From Mycolicibacterium confluentis (GTDB lineage Bacteria; Actinomycetota; Actinomycetes; Mycobacteriales; Mycobacteriaceae), in the NCBI RefSeq assembly GCF_010729895.1, contig NZ_AP022612.1:1426001-1490000 (forward strand): a stretch of 64,000 nucleotides of DNA, read 5' to 3'. A program made the translations under genes and the position numbers. Each line of letters starts with the position of its first letter. Within the stretch, counting starts at the first letter, position 1. Below are positions 61,170 through 64,000 of this stretch, one piece after another. Below the pieces are notes generated by a model. The model did not search any database. It worked only from the letters and a program-made list of their open reading frames with translations, and was not told the DNA's origin.

Positions 61170-61203
61170 GGTAACCGTTACCGCGTGGTGCTGTAGCTGT
61201 TAC
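61170..61203. promoter_or_regulatory. Cluster of GGTAAC/GTTACC half-sites
   Basis: GGTAAC-C-GTTACC (61170-61182) is an inverted repeat and a third GTTACC lies at 61198-61203. It is in the gap between the divergent membrane-anchored gene and nadD. The motif faintly recalls MtrA-type GTAAC repeats, but the spacing differs. Confidence 0.3.
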
Positions 61204-61321
61204 CTGAAACGAATACTTCTCGCGAGTGGATACGCGCGCGTGCGTAGCCGGGTACTCGACCCCATTTCGGAGTGCCCTCCGCGCCGCTCGGCAGTGGTGA
61301 GTTTCGTCTGAAACGCTCCAG

Positions 61322-61327
61322 TAAGCT
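61322..61327 (+). promoter_or_regulatory. -10 box (TAAGCT) of nadD
   Basis: TANNNT ending 8 bases before GTG 61336; no ribosome site is present, so the nadD-rsfS-gpgP-octT operon may start without a leader. Confidence 0.45.
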
Positions 61328-61335
61328 GGCAAATC

Positions 61336-61998
61336 GTGCAACCGGCCAGCGATCGGCCCAGGCGACGACTGGGCGTCATGGGTGGGACATTCGATCCCAT
61401 CCACAACGGTCACCTGGTCGCCGCCAGTGAGGTCGCGGACCTGTTCGACCTCGACGAGGTGGTGTTCGTCCCCACCGGAGAGCCGTGGCAGAAGCAGGGC
61501 CGGCACGTCACACCGGCCGAAGACCGCTACCTGATGACGGTGATCGCGACCGCCTCCAATCCGCGGTTCTCGGTCAGCCGGGTCGACATCGACCGCGGCG
61601 GTGCCACGTACACCAAGGACACCCTGCGTGACCTGCTGGCCGCCAACCCGGACACCGACCTGTACTTCATCACCGGGGCCGACGCGCTGGGTTCGATCCT
61701 GTCGTGGCAGAACTGGGAGGACCTGTTCTCCATGGCCCGGTTCGTCGGCGTCAGCCGACCGGGCTTCGAACTCGACGGCAAGCACATCTCAGCGGCGATG
61801 GCCGAACTGCCGGCTGACGCCCTGAGCTTGGTGGAGATCCCGGCGTTGGCCATATCATCCACCGACTGCCGTAAACGCGCGGCCGAGTCACGACCGATCT
61901 GGTACCTGGTGCCGGACGGGGTCGTGCAGTACGTGTCGAAACGCGGTCTGTACCGCATGCCTGCCACCGCGGGCCAACCAACAGGGGTGAAGCTATGA
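61336..61998 (+). CDS. nadD: Nicotinate-mononucleotide adenylyltransferase
   Basis: A 220-residue nucleotidyltransferase that makes deamido-NAD from nicotinate mononucleotide and ATP; NadE, encoded at 44.6 kb, then completes NAD. The N-terminal ATP-binding motif is [20 protein letters not shown] (near 13-32), and the second is [16 protein letters not shown] (near 173), with ISSTxxR as in the family. Substrate-contact [20 protein letters not shown] (near 112) is present. The start is GTG 61336 at a leaderless-type promoter, giving 12 residues before the first strand. It is coupled to rsfS. It corresponds to Rv2421c. Confidence 0.95.
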   Translation: MQPASDRPRRRLGVMGGTFDPIHNGHLVAASEVADLFDLDEVVFVPTGEPWQKQGRHVTPAEDRYLMTVIATASNPRFSVSRVDIDRGGATYTKDTLRDLLAANPDTDLYFITGADALGSILSWQNWEDLFSMARFVGVSRPGFELDGKHISAAMAELPADALSLVEIPALAISSTDCRKRAAESRPIWYLVPDGVVQYVSKRGLYRMPATAGQPTGVKL

Positions 61999-62378
61999 CC
62001 GCCAGCGCCGAGGCAATCGAGATGGCAGAAGTCGCCGCCCGCGCGGCGTCGGCGAAACTGGCCGAAGATGTGGTCGTGATCGATGTCTCCGGACAGCTCG
62101 TCATCACCGACTGCTTCGTCATCGCGACCGGGTCCAACGACCGTCAGGTCAACGCGATCGTCGACGAGGTCGAGGAGAAGATGCGCCTGGCCGGTCACAA
62201 GCCGGCGCGTCGTGAGGGCACCCGCGAGGGTCGCTGGGTGCTGCTGGACTACGTCGACATCGTCGTGCACGTTCAGCACCGCGACGAGCGCGACTTCTAT
62301 GCGCTGGACCGGTTGTGGAAGGACTGCCCGATCGTGCCGGTCGACCTCGGTGAGGCCCCCTCGGAGGGCGCCGAATGA
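61995..62378 (+). CDS. rsfS: Ribosomal silencing factor RsfS
   Basis: A 127-residue protein that binds L14 of the large subunit and blocks joining with the 30S subunit, slowing translation under nutrient limitation. The core is [20 protein letters not shown] (near 28-47), [20 protein letters not shown] (near 48) and the conserved [20 protein letters not shown] (near 74-93), then [14 protein letters not shown]. Both ends overlap neighbours by 4 bases. In many bacteria it sits between nadD and a phosphatase gene, as here. Confidence 0.95.
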   Translation: MTASAEAIEMAEVAARAASAKLAEDVVVIDVSGQLVITDCFVIATGSNDRQVNAIVDEVEEKMRLAGHKPARREGTREGRWVLLDYVDIVVHVQHRDERDFYALDRLWKDCPIVPVDLGEAPSEGAE

Positions 62379-63043
62379 GGATCCGCCGTCTTGTGATGCT
62401 GCGGCACGGCCAGACCGAGTACAACGCCGGCAGCCGGATGCAGGGGCAGTTGGACACTGACCTGTCGGAGCTGGGCCGGGCCCAGGCCGTCGCGGCCGCG
62501 GAGGTGCTCGCCAAGCGTCAACCGCTGCTGATCGTGTCCTCGGATCTGCGCCGCGCCTATGACACCGCCGTCACGCTGGCCGAGCGGACCGGAGTTCCGG
62601 TCGAGGTCGACCCGCGCCTTCGGGAGACGCATCTGGGGGACTGGCAGGGCCTCACACACACCGAGGTCGACGCTCTGGCGCCGGGCGCCAGGCTGGCCTG
62701 GCGCGACGACGCGCGCTGGGCTCCGCACGGTGGTGAGAGCCGGGTCGACGTCGCCGAGCGCAGCGTGCCGTTGGTGGCCGAGATCGCCGCCGCGAACCCC
62801 GACTGGGGCGTCGAGGAGTCGGACCGGCCTGTGGTGCTGGTGGCGCACGGCGGGCTGATCGCCGCGCTGACCGCGGCCCTGCTGGGCATCCCGGTGGACA
62901 ACTGGCCGGTGCTCGGCGGGATGGGCAACGCCAGTTGGGTCCAGTTGGCCGGACATTCGGCCCCCGACGCCGACTTCGCCGATGTCAGGTGGCGCCTCGA
63001 CGTGTGGAACGCCTCTGCACAGGTGGCCAACGATGTCCTCTGA
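62375..63043 (+). CDS. gpgP: Glucosyl-3-phosphoglycerate phosphatase
   Basis: A 222-residue histidine phosphatase that dephosphorylates glucosyl-3-phosphoglycerate to glucosylglycerate, the second step toward methylglucose lipopolysaccharides of mycobacteria. Residues I can place are R10 and H11 ([11 protein letters not shown]), Q23, R60, E84 ([10 protein letters not shown]) and H158 (VLVAHGG), which form the phospho-histidine active site. The length and these positions fit Rv2419c closely. Phosphoglycerate-mutase activity is the wrong older annotation for this family in mycobacteria. It overlaps rsfS by 4 bases and octT by 11. Confidence 0.92.
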   Translation: MRIRRLVMLRHGQTEYNAGSRMQGQLDTDLSELGRAQAVAAAEVLAKRQPLLIVSSDLRRAYDTAVTLAERTGVPVEVDPRLRETHLGDWQGLTHTEVDALAPGARLAWRDDARWAPHGGESRVDVAERSVPLVAEIAAANPDWGVEESDRPVVLVAHGGLIAALTAALLGIPVDNWPVLGGMGNASWVQLAGHSAPDADFADVRWRLDVWNASAQVANDVL

Positions 63044-63767
63044 GCCCACCGACCGCAAGACCCTGCTGGTCTTCGCCGACTCGCTGTCCTATTACGGACC
63101 CACCGGCGGGCTGCCCGCCGACGATCCGCGGATCTGGCCCAACATCGTTGCCAGCCAACTCGGTTGGGACCTCGAGCTGATCGGCCGGATCGGCTGGACG
63201 TGCCGCGACGTGTGGTGGGCGGCCACACAGGATCCGCGGTCGTGGGCCGCGCTGCCGCGCGCCGGTGCGGTGATCTTCGCGACCAGCGGTATGGACTCGC
63301 TGCCGTCGCCGTTGCCGACCGCGGCGCGCGAGGCGATCCGCTACGTCCGTCCGGCCACCCTGCGCCGGTGGGTCCGAGACGGCTACGGCTGGCTGCAGCC
63401 GCGGTTGTCACCCGTGTCACGCTCCGCGTTGCCGCCGCACCTGACCGCTGAGTATCTCGAGATGACGCGCGGTGCCATCGATTTCAACCGTCCGGGGATT
63501 CCGATGGTGGCCTCGCTGCCGAGCGTGCACATCGCCGACACCTACGGTAAGGCCCATCACGGCCGAGAGGGCACGGTCGCCGCGATCACCGAATGGGCGC
63601 AGGAGCACGACATCCCGCTGGTGGACCTCAAAGAGGCTGTGGCCGAGCACATCTTTGCCGGCCGCGGCAACCCGGATGGCATCCATTGGAACTTCGAGGG
63701 CCATGAGGCGGTAGCGGAACTGATGCTCAAGGCGCTCGGTTCGGCGCTGGAGAAGGCGGGCGGCTGA
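63033..63767 (+). CDS. octT: Diglucosylglycerate octanoyltransferase
   Basis: A 244-residue SGNH-type acyltransferase corresponding to Rv2418c (OctT), which adds an octanoyl group from octanoyl-CoA to mono- or diglucosylglycerate during methylglucose lipopolysaccharide synthesis. The first block is [20 protein letters not shown] (near 11-30) with the nucleophilic serine in FADS, and the last is [20 protein letters not shown] (near 212-231) with the Asp-His pair. It follows gpgP with an 11-base overlap, which agrees with action in the same pathway. ATG 63033 gives an N terminus ([12 protein letters not shown]) as expected. Acts in the cytoplasm. Confidence 0.9.
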   Translation: MSSEPTDRKTLLVFADSLSYYGPTGGLPADDPRIWPNIVASQLGWDLELIGRIGWTCRDVWWAATQDPRSWAALPRAGAVIFATSGMDSLPSPLPTAAREAIRYVRPATLRRWVRDGYGWLQPRLSPVSRSALPPHLTAEYLEMTRGAIDFNRPGIPMVASLPSVHIADTYGKAHHGREGTVAAITEWAQEHDIPLVDLKEAVAEHIFAGRGNPDGIHWNFEGHEAVAELMLKALGSALEKAGG

Positions 63768-63770
63768 GCG

Positions 63771-64000
63771 GTGCCTGTCGTCATCGTCACCGACTCCTCC
63801 GCTCGCCTGCCCGCTGAACTCGCCGCAGCACAAGGCATTCGAGTCGTTCCGCTGCACGTCCTGGTCGATGGGGAGGACCTGAGGGACGGCGTCGACGAGG
63901 TACCCCTCGACATCCACGACCGGCAGGCCACCACGTCGGCCGCCAGTCCGGCCGAACTGCGCGAAGCCTACGAGGCGGCGTTGGCCGCCAGCGCCGGCGC
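63771..64000 (+). CDS. DegV family protein, N-terminal part (partial)
   Basis: The window ends inside this gene; 76 codons are visible from GTG 63771. The N terminus VPVVIVTDSSARLPAELAAA and the following GIRVVPLHVLVDGEDLRDGV match DegV fatty-acid-binding proteins, in which the first TDSSA loop contacts the lipid. They present fatty acids to kinases in other bacteria; in mycobacteria the role is unclear. It follows octT by 3 bases and would be the last or a later gene of the nadD operon. It corresponds to Rv2417c. Confidence 0.88.
   Translation, partial: MPVVIVTDSSARLPAELAAAQGIRVVPLHVLVDGEDLRDGVDEVPLDIHDRQATTSAASPAELREAYEAALAASAG

Overview
This window looks like a chromosome segment of a fast-growing mycobacterium (Mycolicibacterium, M. 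smegmatis-like). Three things point there. GC content is high. Genes are tightly packed with 4-base ATGA/GTGA stop-start overlaps. The order of housekeeping genes matches, as far as I remember it, the M. tuberculosis Rv2455c-Rv2417c block read backwards: korA-korB-mobA, rpf, an Rv2449c-like gene, valS-folC-Rv2446c-like, ndk, rne, rplU-rpmA-obgE-proB, nadE, rbsK, proA, MoxR/VWA, nadD-rsfS-gpgP-octT-degV. I see no rRNA, tRNA, CRISPR, phage or insertion sequence.

Layout. (1) 1-9.6 kb: a carbohydrate (probably inositol or other cyclitol) region. It has the end of an ABC importer, an AraC regulator opposite an aldo/keto reductase, a TIM-barrel isomerase, and a translationally coupled four-gene operon (phytanoyl-CoA-dioxygenase-like enzyme, two Gfo/Idh/MocA dehydrogenases, an IolE-like TIM barrel) opposite a LacI regulator. 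(2) 10.2-16.9 kb: the anaerobic-type 2-oxoglutarate:ferredoxin oxidoreductase KorAB, MobA, a LacI regulator with a perfect operator before a phosphotransferase gene, and a minimal resuscitation-promoting factor. (3) 17-24.8 kb: a nitrogen-scavenging island with a flavin monooxygenase, the dimethylamine monooxygenase genes dmmABC, an Amt ammonium transporter paired with a 72-aa membrane protein, and ethanolamine ammonia-lyase EutBC. (4) 24.9-41.7 kb: translation, folate, nucleotide and RNA-decay genes (valS, folC, ndk, rne, rplU, rpmA, obgE, proB), interrupted by a TetR/metal-dependent-hydrolase/membrane-protein module. (5) 41.7-53.9 kb: TetR/P450, a sirtuin, nadE, an EEP-family phosphohydrolase, a nucleotidyltransferase-STAS pair, an enoyl-CoA hydratase, ribokinase, proA, and a MoxR-VWA pair. 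(6) 54-60.5 kb: a five-gene catabolic module (APC permease, FGGY kinase, glycerol-3-phosphate-dehydrogenase-like flavoprotein with a BFD iron-sulphur domain, second flavoprotein, GntR regulator). (7) 60.5-64 kb: a membrane-anchored unknown, then nadD-rsfS-gpgP-octT and the start of a degV gene, which joins NAD synthesis and ribosome silencing to methylglucose lipopolysaccharide synthesis.

The picture is a conserved mycobacterial backbone with accessory catabolic modules inserted at several points, most of them carrying their own regulator. Regulatory DNA is unusually readable. I see five clear or likely operators (LacI at 14.9 kb, TetR types at 9.8, 33.5 and 42.4 kb, GntR/HutC at 59.6-59.75 kb), a CRP-like site upstream of rpf, and a recurring arrangement at 13 genes in which a TANNNT -10 box ends 6-8 bases before the start codon, which implies leaderless transcripts. 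A 23-28-bp-arm palindrome of one sequence family occurs twice at the 3' ends of convergent genes. I found no wholly new system. The best candidates for new biology are the Amt plus small-membrane-protein pair, the nucleotidyltransferase-STAS pair, and the APC-permease/FGGY-kinase/two-flavoprotein module.
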